DNA from: Herminiimonas arsenicoxydans
GTDB taxonomy: Bacteria > Pseudomonadota > Gammaproteobacteria > Burkholderiales > Burkholderiaceae_D
Length of the DNA: 64,000 nucleotides
Reading direction: 5' to 3'
Assembly: GCA_000026125.1 (NCBI GenBank)
Contig: CU207211.1
Location: forward strand, 62,001-126,000
Shown here: one piece after another, positions 1 to 8,077 of the stretch
Layout: the number at the start of each line of letters is the position of its first letter
Numbering within the stretch: the stretch's first letter is position 1
The notes under the pieces: generated by a model
Seen by the model: the letters and a program-made list of their open reading frames with translations, nothing else
What the model was told of the DNA's origin: nothing
Databases searched by the model: none
Program-made: the position numbers and the translations under genes

Positions 1-1
1 A

Positions 2-298
2 CCGCCGGCACCGCCGGATCCAAATCAGAAATTCTGGGATATGGCCGATACCTTTATCCAGCTTGCGAATGAGAATTCCAAAGGCGCGGCGGCCGGCCAG
101 GTATGCGCGTCCATGATGTACGCGAGTGCCCGCTTCGGCGCGTTTGTCGCGTCCGGTGATGCGCCATCGGAAGCGACGTTCAAGGATCAGATAGATGGTG
201 CGGTGGCGTATTTCCGTACCGAGTATGAAAAGATGCTGCGCGAAAATTTCCGCGATTATGCAGAAAATTTCCAAAGCTATCATCCGGAAAAGAAATAA
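2..298 (+). CDS. DUF3144 family protein (5' partial)
   Basis: Small soluble protein of the DUF3144 family; function unknown. The frame is open to the left window edge, so the gene begins outside. Codons before the first internal ATG (position 41) read PNQKFWD, and FW-D-MAD-FI-LAN is the usual N-terminal block of this family, so the ATG at 41 is probably not the true start. The rest is alpha-helical and acidic and ends in HPEKK. A strong terminator follows about 30 bases after the stop. Family call is from sequence memory; no function is inferred. Confidence 0.75.
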   Translation, partial: PPAPPDPNQKFWDMADTFIQLANENSKGAAAGQVCASMMYASARFGAFVASGDAPSEATFKDQIDGAVAYFRTEYEKMLRENFRDYAENFQSYHPEKK

Positions 299-326
299 GC
301 CTGAAGCTGTCATACGCGCGGAACGT

Positions 327-372
327 AAAAAAAAGCCTCGATCTGCGATTGCCGCAGCATGGAGGCTTTTTT
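327..372. terminator. Bidirectional intrinsic terminator
   Basis: GCCTC at 335-339 pairs with GAGGC at 362-366, with an A-run on the left and a T-run on the right. The hairpin can stop transcription in both directions. It separates the rightward DUF3144 gene from the leftward ABM-domain gene. Confidence 0.75.
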
Positions 373-400
373 ACATCCGCCTGGAATGGCGGCTGGCGGT

Positions 401-703
401 TCAGGCCGATTTGGACAGCGGATTGAAATGTTCAACAGTTGGCGGTGCGGCGAAGTATGGGCCGACAATTGCGCGCCATTCCTGGAATGCCGGCGACTCA
501 CGGAAATCGACAGTGTGATTTTCCAGTGTTTCCCAGTAAATCTGGATCACGTAACGTTCAGGTGTTTCTATGCATTTGTTGATCACGTGCTGTTTGTAGC
601 CTTTGGCCTTGGCGATGACTTGTTCCAGGCCGCGTTGCACGGCGGCGTCAAATTCGGTTTGCTTGCCCGGCTGGATACGGATGTCGACGAGTTCGAGAAT
701 CAT
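401..703 (-). CDS. ABM-fold (antibiotic biosynthesis monooxygenase domain) protein
   Basis: About 100 residues forming a single ABM/dimeric alpha-beta barrel domain: an ILELVDIRI opening strand, a central helix with AAVQRGLEQV, and a QIYWETLENH strand. Such proteins act as small monooxygenases or as haem- or ligand-binding dimers; substrate is unknown here. The ATG at 703 is chosen because AGGAA lies just upstream and the domain begins at once. The longer in-frame ORF adds about 42 residues unlike the family. It stands alone and converges with DUF3144. Confidence 0.75.
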   Translation of the reverse strand: MILELVDIRIQPGKQTEFDAAVQRGLEQVIAKAKGYKQHVINKCIETPERYVIQIYWETLENHTVDFRESPAFQEWRAIVGPYFAAPPTVEHFNPLSKSA

Positions 704-867
704 GTGGGGTTCCTGTAAAAGTTTTGGATGCGGAATTATTGCATTTTGTCCCGCATGCCGCATCTGCTGCCTGTGGCCTACTCCGTTTGCCGTTCGTGAA
801 TCTTTGCGAGTCCTGCCGCAGTACAGCACCTGGTCGTGTTAAGTTGGCGTAACAACTGGAGAAGTTC

Positions 868-1356
868 ATGCAGAGAAATTTGAGCGCAATCATGCTGACG
901 GCCATCGCACTTGCCTTGCCGGTGTTGCCCTTGCAGGCTGAAGAAATCGGTGAAGTCAGTACGGTCTTCCGTTTCCTGGGCAAGAACGACCGCATTGTGA
1001 TCGAAGCCTACGATGATCCGAAGGTGGCGGGTGTGTCATGTTACGTTTCGCGCGCGCGTACCGGCGGTATCAGCGGTACGGTCGGTCTGGCCGAAGACAC
1101 GGCGGATGCGTCGATAGCGTGCCGGCAGATAGGCGACACGCTGCGTTTCACCGGCAAGCTGCCACAGCAGGAAGAAGTGTTTTCCGAACGCCAATCGATC
1201 GTATTCAAACGTCTGCATGTCGTGCGCGTGGTCGATCCGTTGCGTAATACACTGGTGTACATGACCTATTCCGACAGGCTGATTGAAGGCAGCCCGAAAA
1301 ACGGCGTGACAGCGGTACCAGTGCCGCGCAGCAATCCGATTCCCCTGAAAAAATAA
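868..1356 (+). CDS. creA: CreA family protein
   Basis: Periplasmic CreA family protein, 162 residues, role unknown. A signal peptide runs from the N-terminus to about residue 25 (hydrophobic core, then LQAEE). The mature part carries the family's EAYDDP, CYVSRA, GLAEDT and EGSPKN blocks in the expected order. An AACTGGAG ribosome-binding site precedes the ATG. Only about 25 bases separate it from the downstream AI-2E-type transporter gene, so the two may be co-transcribed. Confidence 0.9.
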   Translation: MQRNLSAIMLTAIALALPVLPLQAEEIGEVSTVFRFLGKNDRIVIEAYDDPKVAGVSCYVSRARTGGISGTVGLAEDTADASIACRQIGDTLRFTGKLPQQEEVFSERQSIVFKRLHVVRVVDPLRNTLVYMTYSDRLIEGSPKNGVTAVPVPRSNPIPLKK

Positions 1357-1381
1357 TCTGCTCACATTTACCCGGTTCATC

Positions 1382-2395
1382 ATGCTCGCTAACGCCAAAT
1401 TCAATGCCGTTGTCACCGCTTCCTATGTTTTGATGGGTGCAGCCCTGCTGCTCGTCATGCATCAGGGTTTGCTGGCTGCACTTTTCTCCGGTTTGCTGGT
1501 GTATTCGCTGGTGCAGTTGCTGGCGCCCAAGCTGGGCAAGAAGCTGGTGGGCCGACGTGCGCAGGTGGTGGCGGTGGCTTTGTTGAGTTGTCTCATTGTG
1601 GCGGCACTGACGGTAGGAATCTGGGGCGCCATCCGCTTTCTGCAAAGCGATGCCGGCAGAATTTCGGTGCTGCTGCAAAAAATGGCCGATATTCTGGAAG
1701 CTTCGCGCAGCCAGATTCCGGCGTGGATGGCCGCCTATATTCCGGTCGATGCCGATGCCTTGCGCGACATGCTTACCGGCTGGTTGCGTGCACATGCGCT
1801 GGAAGCGCGTTCCATGGGCAATGAAGCGGGCCGTATCCTGGCGCATATCCTGATCGGCATGATCATCGGTGCAATGGCTGCGCTGTACGACACCACTACT
1901 ACAAACAACTATAAACCGCTGGCTGCGGCGCTGCATGTGCGCGTCGTAGTCTTGCACGAGGCGTTTCGCAATATCGTGTTTGCACAAGTGCGTATTGCCG
2001 CGATCAATGCGGTGCTGACCGGTATTTACCTGATCGTGATTCTGCCGCTGGCCGGCATCGAACTGCCCTTGCGCAAGACAATGGTCGTGGTGACCTTCCT
2101 CGTCGGCTTGCTGCCGGTGATCGGCAATTTGATTTCAAACACCATACTGGTAATCATCGGCCTGTCGCATTCGCTGCATACCGCATTGGGGTCGTTGCTG
2201 TTTCTGATGACGATACACAAGCTGGAGTATTTCCTGAATGCGAAAATCATCGGCCATCACATCGATGCGCGCACCTGGGAATTGCTGACGGCAATGCTGG
2301 TGATGGAGTCGATATTCGGCATCCCCGGCGTGGTGGCGGCACCGGTGTTTTATGCCTACATCAAGAAAGAATTGAGCAGTCGCGGCCTGGTCTGA
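1382..2395 (+). CDS. AI-2E family (PerM-like) transporter
   Basis: Integral membrane protein of 337 residues with about seven or eight hydrophobic segments. The pattern is that of the AI-2E/UPF0118 exporter superfamily: two N-terminal helices, a long soluble loop around residues 85-150, then C-terminal helices with LPLAGIELPL, GLLPVIGNLIS and a final GIPGVVAAPVFYAYIK block. Members export diverse small molecules or act as Na+/H+ antiporters; the substrate cannot be read from sequence. It directly follows creA. Confidence 0.8.
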   Translation: MLANAKFNAVVTASYVLMGAALLLVMHQGLLAALFSGLLVYSLVQLLAPKLGKKLVGRRAQVVAVALLSCLIVAALTVGIWGAIRFLQSDAGRISVLLQKMADILEASRSQIPAWMAAYIPVDADALRDMLTGWLRAHALEARSMGNEAGRILAHILIGMIIGAMAALYDTTTTNNYKPLAAALHVRVVVLHEAFRNIVFAQVRIAAINAVLTGIYLIVILPLAGIELPLRKTMVVVTFLVGLLPVIGNLISNTILVIIGLSHSLHTALGSLLFLMTIHKLEYFLNAKIIGHHIDARTWELLTAMLVMESIFGIPGVVAAPVFYAYIKKELSSRGLV

Positions 2396-2404
2396 GGCGC
2401 AGGT

Positions 2405-3658
2405 TCATTGCCCATCTCTTGATTGCAGCCATGCTGCCGCGCCCAGGCCGGCGGTGCGTCCGCTGGCAAAACAGGCGCTGAGCAGATAGCCGCCGGTTGG
2501 CGCTTCCCAATCCAGCATCTCGCCGGCGCAAAATACGCCGGGCATGGCGGGCGCCATCAGGCGTTCGTCCAGCGCCTCAAACAGCACGCCGCCGGCACTG
2601 CTGATGGCTTCGTCCAATGGACGTGCTGCAATCAGCCGCAGCGGCAAGCCCTTGATGGCCTGCGCCAGTTTGTGCGGATGTGCGTAATCTTCTTTTGCCA
2701 CCACTTCGCGCAACAATCCCGCCTTCACGCCGGCAATGCCGACCTTGCTTTGCAAATGGCTGGCCATGGAACGCGCGCCGCGCGGCTGGGAAACTTCGTC
2801 CAGTACGCGCTCGAAAGTTTTGCCTGGCGCTAGATCCAGCGTCAGTGTTGCATAGCCTTGCCGGATGATCTGTTCGCGCAAGTGCGCCGACAAGGCATAG
2901 ATCAGGCTGCCTTCAATGCCCGTGGCGGTGACGACAAATTCGCCCTGCCGTTTGTATTCGCTGCCATCGACAGCAACGCAACTGGCAATGACCGCCTTGA
3001 CGGGCTGGCCGGCGAAGCGCTCCTGAAAATGCGTACTCCAGCCGATATCGAAGCCGCAGTTAGCCGGTTTCAACGGCGCCGCCGCGATCCCGTGCTGCGC
3101 CAGCAATGGCAGCCATGCACCATCGGAGCCCAGTCGGGCCCAGCTGCCGCCGCCCAGCGCCAGTATCGTCGCATCGGCTTGTACCTTGCACTCGCCTTCC
3201 GGCGTGGCGAAGCGCAGATGGCCTGTCTCGTCCCATCCCAGCCAGCGGTGACGCATGTGAAATTTGACGCCGGCATCGCGCAGGTGCTTCAGCCATGCGC
3301 GTAACAGCGGCGCGGCTTTCATATCGATTGGAAAGACGCGTCCCGACGAGCCGACAAAGGTCTCTATGCCGAGTTCATGCGCCCATGCACGCAGCGCATC
3401 CGGATCGAAGGCTTGCAACATGGGGGCGATTTGCGGCGCGCGGCTGCCGTAGCGCGACAGGAAAGCCGCACCTGCTTCAGTATGTGTCAGATTCATTCCG
3501 CCTTTGCCGGCCAGCAGGAATTTGCGGCCGACCGAAGGCATGGCGTCGTATACATCCACCGCCATGCCGTGCGAAATCAGCACTTCTGCAGCCATCAGGC
3601 CGGCCGGGCCGCCGCCGATGACGGCGACTTTACGTGAGGGTAATACGTGATCAGACAT
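2405..3658 (-). CDS. NAD(P)/FAD-dependent oxidoreductase, HI0933/BaiN-like flavoprotein
   Basis: Flavoprotein of 417 residues. A Rossmann FAD-binding motif VAVIGGGPAGLMAAE lies near the N-terminus, KGGMNLTHT follows, and the C-terminus has GVFCAGEMLDWEAPTGGY. This architecture belongs to the HI0933-like/TIGR03862 group of flavoproteins; physiological substrate unknown. The ATG at 3658 (MSDHVLPSRK) is preferred; the longer frame would need a TTG at 3700. It is convergent with the AI-2E transporter gene, which ends only 9 bases away. Confidence 0.85.
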   Translation of the reverse strand: MSDHVLPSRKVAVIGGGPAGLMAAEVLISHGMAVDVYDAMPSVGRKFLLAGKGGMNLTHTEAGAAFLSRYGSRAPQIAPMLQAFDPDALRAWAHELGIETFVGSSGRVFPIDMKAAPLLRAWLKHLRDAGVKFHMRHRWLGWDETGHLRFATPEGECKVQADATILALGGGSWARLGSDGAWLPLLAQHGIAAAPLKPANCGFDIGWSTHFQERFAGQPVKAVIASCVAVDGSEYKRQGEFVVTATGIEGSLIYALSAHLREQIIRQGYATLTLDLAPGKTFERVLDEVSQPRGARSMASHLQSKVGIAGVKAGLLREVVAKEDYAHPHKLAQAIKGLPLRLIAARPLDEAISSAGGVLFEALDERLMAPAMPGVFCAGEMLDWEAPTGGYLLSACFASGRTAGLGAAAWLQSRDGQ

Positions 3659-3894
3659 AAGCAGGGGCTGGCTGTAAATATGTGCAAAGACGAGCAGCAA
3701 GGCGCATGAGGTTCCGCTTCAGATGCGGATGGATGCCAAGCTTGCATCATCCTGTATGGAAGGCGCCATTCTTGATCAAGGCGGAAATTTGTACAAGCGA
3801 ATAAGCAGCCTGTTCATGCAGCATGTTTATTTCGTAAGACCGTATCGGCGATAATATTTGCTCGTCGCCGCCACTTTCCAGGAATCTTTCAAAC

Positions 3895-4467
3895 ATGACG
3901 CTTGCTCGCTGCAGCTGGGCCAATCCAGCCAATCCGCTGTATCTCAAATATCACGATGAAGAATGGGGCGTACCCTGCCACGATGAAACGCGCCTGTTTG
4001 AGATGCTAAATCTGGAAGGCGCGCAGGCCGGTCTTAGCTGGTCGACCATACTCAACAAGCGTGAAAACTATCGCGTCGCCTTCGATCAGTGGGATGCCAG
4101 AAAGATCGCTGCTTATGACGCGGACAAAGTAGCCGCGTTGCTGGCCAACCCCGGCATCGTACGCAATCGCCTGAAAGTGGCGGCCACGATCAACAATGCC
4201 CGGGCTTATCTGCGCTTGTGCGAAGACATCGGCAGTCTGGATGCATTTTTATGGGCTTATGTGGATGGCGAGCCGATTTTGAATGCGCGTGCGAGTATCA
4301 ATGAAACGCCGGCCACGACGCCTCTGTCGGATCAGCTGTCCAAGGATCTGGCCAGGCGCGGCTTCAAGTTTGTCGGCTCGACGATCATCTACGCTTATAT
4401 GCAGGCGATAGGGATGGTGAATGATCATGCGCAGGACTGCTTCTGTTATCAGGCACCCAGAATATAG
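3895..4467 (+). CDS. tag: DNA-3-methyladenine glycosylase I
   Basis: Constitutive base-excision repair glycosylase that removes 3-methyladenine. It has 190 residues. Family motifs are present in order: RCSWAN...YHDEEWG at the N-terminus (zinc-ligand Cys and catalytic Glu), FEMLNLEGAQAGLSW, GIVRNRLK, and FVGSTIIYAYMQAIGMVNDH with C-terminal His/Cys ligands. Length fits the Tag family. A GGAATC element lies about 10 bases upstream of the ATG. The sRNA locus begins about 30 bases downstream. Confidence 0.95.
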   Translation: MTLARCSWANPANPLYLKYHDEEWGVPCHDETRLFEMLNLEGAQAGLSWSTILNKRENYRVAFDQWDARKIAAYDADKVAALLANPGIVRNRLKVAATINNARAYLRLCEDIGSLDAFLWAYVDGEPILNARASINETPATTPLSDQLSKDLARRGFKFVGSTIIYAYMQAIGMVNDHAQDCFCYQAPRI

Positions 4468-4497
4468 GCGTGGGAGCAGGCTGACTTGTTCGCGGGC

Positions 4498-4561
4498 AAA
4501 AAAAAAGCCCGCACAAGAAGGCGGGCTAAATCTATATCAAAGGAGGAGACATAGAGGAGAC
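4498..4561 (-). ncRNA. Candidate small RNA A (tandem sibling, anti-Shine-Dalgarno type)
   Basis: Read on the minus strand, a transcript of about 64 nt is predicted. It carries two copies of TGTCTCCTC separated by TA, then TTTGATATAGATT, then a hairpin (AGCCCGC / GCGGGCT) followed by nine T. The C/U-rich 5' half is complementary to strong ribosome-binding sites. A promoter (-10 TATACT at 4568-4573, -35 TTGGCT at 4592-4597, 18-base spacer) and an operator-like palindrome at 4610-4620 lie upstream. The plus strand has no U-tract after the hairpin, which fixes the orientation. The element is repeated at a period of exactly 220 bases. I do not recognise a named family. Confidence 0.7.
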
Positions 4562-4567
4562 AGGTGA

Positions 4568-4620
4568 AGTATAGGGCGCTGACTTTGGCAAAGCCAATTC
4601 TCATTTCTGATATCGGATAT
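4568..4620 (-). promoter_or_regulatory. Promoter and operator of sRNA A
   Basis: On the minus strand: ATATCCGATAT (4610-4620, a perfect inverted repeat around one base), 12 bases, TTGGCT (-35, 4592-4597), 18 bases, TATACT (-10, 4568-4573). The same arrangement and spacings occur in copy B, although the 18-base spacer shares little sequence with it. This points to selection on the elements. Confidence 0.6.
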
Positions 4621-4718
4621 TCGATTTGTGAATATCACATTGGAAATATACGTCAGGGTCTTATGACTTGTTGTTGCGCACCGACATGCGTAACATTACG
4701 CCTCCGGATAGCGCAGGC

Positions 4719-4781
4719 AAAAAAAAGCCCGCACAAGAAGGCGGGCTGAATCTATATCAAAGGAGGAGACATAGAGGAGAC
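4719..4781 (-). ncRNA. Candidate small RNA B (tandem sibling of sRNA A)
   Basis: The minus-strand transcript of about 63 nt is almost identical to sRNA A: a doubled TGTCTCCTC, then TTTGATATAGATT, then an AGCCCGC/GCGGGCT hairpin with eight T. Its -10 is a perfect TATAAT (4788-4793) and its -35 is TTGGTG (4812-4817), again with an 18-base spacer. It differs from copy A in single bases, for example at the base before the hairpin. Transcription runs leftward, away from sugE and toward sRNA A and tag. Confidence 0.7.
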
Positions 4782-4787
4782 AAGTGA

Positions 4788-4840
4788 ATTATAGGGATTC
4801 TTGTCGCGGCGCACCAATTTCCTTTTCTGATATCAGATAT
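4788..4840 (-). promoter_or_regulatory. Promoter and operator of sRNA B
   Basis: On the minus strand: ATATCTGATAT (4830-4840, inverted repeat), 12 bases, TTGGTG (-35), 18 bases, TATAAT (-10, 4788-4793). Spacing is identical to copy A. A dimeric regulator binding about 15 bases upstream of -35 would fit an activator site, but no binding protein can be named. Confidence 0.6.
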
Positions 4841-4854
4841 TTGAAATATGAATA

Positions 4855-4874
4855 TGCCGTCTTGCAAGACGGCA
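4855..4874. repeat. Perfect 20-bp palindrome between sRNA B and the sugE leader
   Basis: TGCCGTCTTG at 4855-4864 is followed immediately by its reverse complement at 4865-4874. It could form a hairpin with a TGCA loop. No U-tract follows on either strand, so an operator or a boundary element is as likely as a terminator. Confidence 0.7.
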
Positions 4875-5009
4875 ATCTTCCTGGAATCACGGTCTTGGCA
4901 GGCATTTTCCGGGCAGCCCTGCCGGATAGTGCGATTTTTGCTAAAATTTGCTTGCGCACGGGTAACACATCGCCATTCTTCAGGCCGCGCATCAATCCGG
5001 AACAAGGAC

Positions 5010-5054
5010 GTGGGGACGACCTCACCGCTCCATCATCAATCGGGGACGGCCTCG
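5010..5054 (+). promoter_or_regulatory. Guanidine-II (mini-ykkC) riboswitch upstream of sugE
   Basis: Two short hairpins carry the signature ACGR tetraloops. P1 is GTGGGG-ACGA-CCTCAC (5010-5025) and P2 is CGGGG-ACGG-CCTCG (5041-5054), joined by a 15-base linker. This is the consensus of the guanidine-II class, in which guanidine stabilises loop-loop pairing of the two hairpins and exposes the ribosome-binding site. The GGAG of sugE (5062-5065) begins 8 bases after P2, consistent with translational control. The downstream gene is the expected guanidinium exporter. Confidence 0.93.
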
Positions 5055-5074
5055 GCAATGTGGAGAAACAAATT

Positions 5075-5395
5075 ATGCCCTGGCTTATTCTTGTAATTGC
5101 CGGCCTGTTTGAAATAGGCTGGGCCATCGGACTCAAATACACGGACGGTTTTACGCGTTTGTGGCCGACGGTCGGTACGCTGGGCGCGATGCTGATCAGC
5201 GTCGTGTTGCTGGGTTTGGCAATGAAATCGCTGCCGGTGGGAACTGCCTATGCAGTCTGGACTGGTATAGGCACCGTTGGCACCGTCATCCTGGGGATGG
5301 TGTTGCTGGGTGAGGCGGCTTCCGCGGTGCGCGTGGTCTGCATAATGCTGATCGTGGCCGGGATAATCGGATTGAAGGTTTTCAGCCCGACTTGA
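5075..5395 (+). CDS. sugE: Guanidinium exporter SugE/Gdx (SMR family)
   Basis: Inner-membrane small multidrug resistance protein of 106 residues with four transmembrane helices. It exports guanidinium in exchange for protons as an antiparallel dimer. The conserved Glu lies in [12 protein letters not shown] (helix 1), and [19 protein letters not shown] in helix 3 is characteristic of the Gdx subtype. The ATG at 5075 follows GGAG with a 9-base spacer, right after the guanidine-II riboswitch. The longer ORF upstream is untranslated leader. Regulation by guanidine is well supported by this context. Confidence 0.95.
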   Translation: MPWLILVIAGLFEIGWAIGLKYTDGFTRLWPTVGTLGAMLISVVLLGLAMKSLPVGTAYAVWTGIGTVGTVILGMVLLGEAASAVRVVCIMLIVAGIIGLKVFSPT

Positions 5396-5435
5396 TCGCC
5401 TTGGCGGCGGACGCGCCCTGCGTCCGCCCTCTGCA

Positions 5436-5966
5436 TCAATCCTTCTGGTCTTTCTTTTTGCCTGGCTTTTTTGCTGACTTTCTAACTTTTGGCGCCAGCA
5501 TCGTGTGCCGGCAGCTTGCCGCGCCGCAACGGCATTCGTAGGCCTTTTTCAAGGCCTTGGTCTGACGCTCGTCGACCACCAGGCCGTAATCGTAATTGAA
5601 TTCCTCGCCGCGTTTGATATCGCGCAGAGTGTAAATATAGACGCGTTTTTTTTCTTCGCGCGCTTCGCAGTTCGGTTCGCATGCGTGATTGATCCAGCGT
5701 GCATCGCTGCCATCGACACCGCCATCGATCATCTTGCCGCTTTCGAGGCTGAAAAAGAAGGTGTGATACGGATTTTCCGGATCGCTGCCGTGACGCTTGG
5801 CTGCCTCTTTGTCGCTGATGCGTTCGCCTTCGTATTCGATCAGCAGCGTGTCGGCCGGAATGTTGCGCGTGGCAAAAACGCCGCGGCCGTGTATCGGTGA
5901 ATTTCTGACGATGAATGCAGGTTTGTCTGACGCGGCTACGGTTTTGCTCTTGCTCGATGAGGTCAT
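5436..5966 (-). CDS. SET domain-containing protein
   Basis: Probable protein-lysine methyltransferase of 176 residues. The SET core includes FIVRNSPIHGRGVFA, a central YEGERI, the SAM-binding/catalytic RWINHACEPNCEA, and EEFNYDYG with the catalytic Tyr. A post-SET cysteine cluster (ECRCGAASC) completes the fold, and a Lys-rich tail ends the protein. The target in bacteria is unknown. The ATG at 5966 starts just before the domain; alternative ATGs at 6023 and 6041 lack a clear ribosome-binding site too, so the start is uncertain. Confidence 0.85.
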   Translation of the reverse strand: MTSSSKSKTVAASDKPAFIVRNSPIHGRGVFATRNIPADTLLIEYEGERISDKEAAKRHGSDPENPYHTFFFSLESGKMIDGGVDGSDARWINHACEPNCEAREEKKRVYIYTLRDIKRGEEFNYDYGLVVDERQTKALKKAYECRCGAASCRHTMLAPKVRKSAKKPGKKKDQKD

Positions 5967-6261
5967 GTTCAGTTCAGTGACAAAAGAATGCGTGTTTTCA
6001 GGAGGTCTGGGGCCGACAGCCATGCACAAGAAGCATTCCACCTGCCGGCGCGCTATTGTCTATCAATACCGGCGCAAGGACAATTGCCTGACGACGTTTA
6101 TCGACGCAGCCCGCAGCCGCGAGCATATTGGCGGCAAAATCACCGGCGGGAAATAAAAATGCATGCAAGCCGGGTGTGCCGACTTGCATGCATCGAGTAG
6201 CGATTGCGCCGATCAGGCGCGCCGTTACCTGTTCTCCCTGATTCGCCGTGCGGTTTTCTGC

Positions 6262-7980
6262 TTAAAATTCTTCCCAGTCGTCGCCGCTCTTGTCGGCGCT
6301 GATCGGTTTTTGCGGTTTGGTTTCCAGCTGCTTGTGCGGCGCGGCAGTCAGTGCTCTCGATGTGGTAGCCGGGTTAGCCGCTTGCAAGGCTGGTGCAGCA
6401 CGCCTGGTTGATGCTGACGTTGACATGGCGCTGCCACCAGCGTCGAGTTTGAAGATGGCAACCGCACCAGACAGTTCCACAGCCTGATCCTGCATGCTTT
6501 GCGCCGCTGCAGCAGCCTGTTCGACCAGTGCCGCGTTTTGCTGCGTCATTTCATCCATCTGGCTGATCGCCTGATTGACCTGTTCGATGCCATCGCTCTG
6601 TTCCTGGCTGGCCGAAGTGATTTCACTCATGATATCGGCCACGTGCTTGACTGAAGTGACGATCTCCTGCATCGTGCTGCCGGCCTGGTCGACCAGCTTG
6701 CTGCCGGCATCGACCTTATGCACGGAGTCGTCGATCAGCGCCTTGATTTCCTTGGCGGCGCCGGCGCTGCGTTGCGCCAGATTGCGCACCTCGCTGGCGA
6801 CCACCGCAAAACCGCGACCCTGCTCGCCGGCACGCGCCGCTTCCACTGCGGCATTCAAGGCCAGAATATTGGTCTGGAAAGCAATGCTGTCGATGACGCC
6901 GATGATGTCGACGATCTTGCGCGAGCTGTCCTTGATCGAGCCCATGGTGATCACCACTTCGCTGACCACGCTGCCGCCCTTGACGGCGACTTCGGTCGCG
7001 GACACGACCAGTTGATTGGCCTGCCGCGCATTGTCGGCATTCTGGCGCACGGTGGAGGTCAGCTCTTCCATCGAGCTGGCAGTTTCTTCCAGTGATCCGG
7101 CCTGTGCTTCGGTACGGCTGGAGAGATCGGCATTGCCGGAGGCAATTTCACCGGAAGCGACGGTAATGGTTTCAGTGCCGCGGCGCACGGCGCTGACGGT
7201 TTTGGACAAGCTGTCGTTCATGTCCTTGAGTGCCTGCAGCAATTGCCCGGTTTCATTGGTGGAGTTCACATGGATTTGCTGCGTCAGATCACCGGCTGCG
7301 ACGCTGCGCGCAATCTGTACTGCATCATGCAGCGGGCGCGCGATCAGGCGGATTAGCCAGAATGCCATGAAGCCCGCCAGCAGTACGCCGAAGATGATGG
7401 CGCCTATCGAAATATTGCGCACCATGACAAAGCGCGTCTGCGATTCCTCGAATGCCTTTTTCGCTTCGCGCAGTTCCAAATCGATCAATGCGGCGACGCC
7501 GGCACGCACCGGCGTAATCAATTCTTCCATCGGCCCGTTGACGATCTCGGTCACGCGCAATACATTGCCGCCGCGTGAAGCGGCGATAGCCGGCTGCAGT
7601 GCTTTTTCGAGGAAAATCTTGCGGTCGGCGGCAAACTTATCTGCCAGCACTTTCGCTTCCGGCGTCAAAGTGCTGGCCATGAAAGCATCGAAAGCCTGAT
7701 TGATTTCCTTCGAGTGTTTTTCAATCGCATCCATCTTCGGGATCACCAGACCGGGGTCGCCGTAAATCGATGCAGCAAGATCGAGTTGATTGATGGTCGA
7801 TAGCGTGATGACGGTATTCAATTGCCCGATAGGCACAGTACGATCTTCGTACACGCTTCTCAATGCCTTGTTGGTTGTGTCGAGCGAGGTCAATCCCAGA
7901 ATGCCGGTTGCTATCAGCAAGAGGGAGAGTATGCCCATGACGAATAAAAGCAGGGATTTTATAGTTATATTTTTTAACAT
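6262..7980 (-). CDS. Methyl-accepting chemotaxis protein (Tar/Tsr type)
   Basis: Transmembrane chemoreceptor of 572 residues. TM1 is at about 8-30, followed by a four-helix periplasmic sensor domain (31-188), TM2 (189-211), HAMP (212-265) and the cytoplasmic signalling hairpin with its conserved tip [20 protein letters not shown]. The protein ends in DWEEF, which resembles the C-terminal pentapeptide that tethers CheR/CheB in enterobacterial receptors. The ligand is not evident. The cheW-like gene lies directly upstream in the same orientation. Confidence 0.93.
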   Translation of the reverse strand: MLKNITIKSLLLFVMGILSLLLIATGILGLTSLDTTNKALRSVYEDRTVPIGQLNTVITLSTINQLDLAASIYGDPGLVIPKMDAIEKHSKEINQAFDAFMASTLTPEAKVLADKFAADRKIFLEKALQPAIAASRGGNVLRVTEIVNGPMEELITPVRAGVAALIDLELREAKKAFEESQTRFVMVRNISIGAIIFGVLLAGFMAFWLIRLIARPLHDAVQIARSVAAGDLTQQIHVNSTNETGQLLQALKDMNDSLSKTVSAVRRGTETITVASGEIASGNADLSSRTEAQAGSLEETASSMEELTSTVRQNADNARQANQLVVSATEVAVKGGSVVSEVVITMGSIKDSSRKIVDIIGVIDSIAFQTNILALNAAVEAARAGEQGRGFAVVASEVRNLAQRSAGAAKEIKALIDDSVHKVDAGSKLVDQAGSTMQEIVTSVKHVADIMSEITSASQEQSDGIEQVNQAISQMDEMTQQNAALVEQAAAAAQSMQDQAVELSGAVAIFKLDAGGSAMSTSASTRRAAPALQAANPATTSRALTAAPHKQLETKPQKPISADKSGDDWEEF

Positions 7981-8077
7981 GACGGTCTCAAAGCAAACAG
8001 GTGAATAACTGCAATCGGAGGAATACAATTTTCTCGCCGGGTGGCGCGGGTGCTGAGTGAGGCGACGGTTGGCAGCG

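Larger units (their letters stand above)
4496..4862. repeat. Two direct repeats of about 145 bp, period 220 bp
   Basis: Copy 1 (about 4496-4640) and copy 2 (about 4716-4862) align in register with a 220-base offset. Near-identity covers the terminator and sRNA body; the promoter spacer is diverged, and identity returns at CTGATATC-GATAT. Each copy is interpreted as one sRNA gene with its control region. Confidence 0.85.

Noticed and set aside
4501..4800. GGAGGAGACATAGAGGAGACA read as ribosome-binding sites for plus-strand small proteins
   Set aside because: The downstream ORFs are unconserved between the two copies, while the minus-strand promoter and terminator are conserved; the sRNA reading explains the repeats better.
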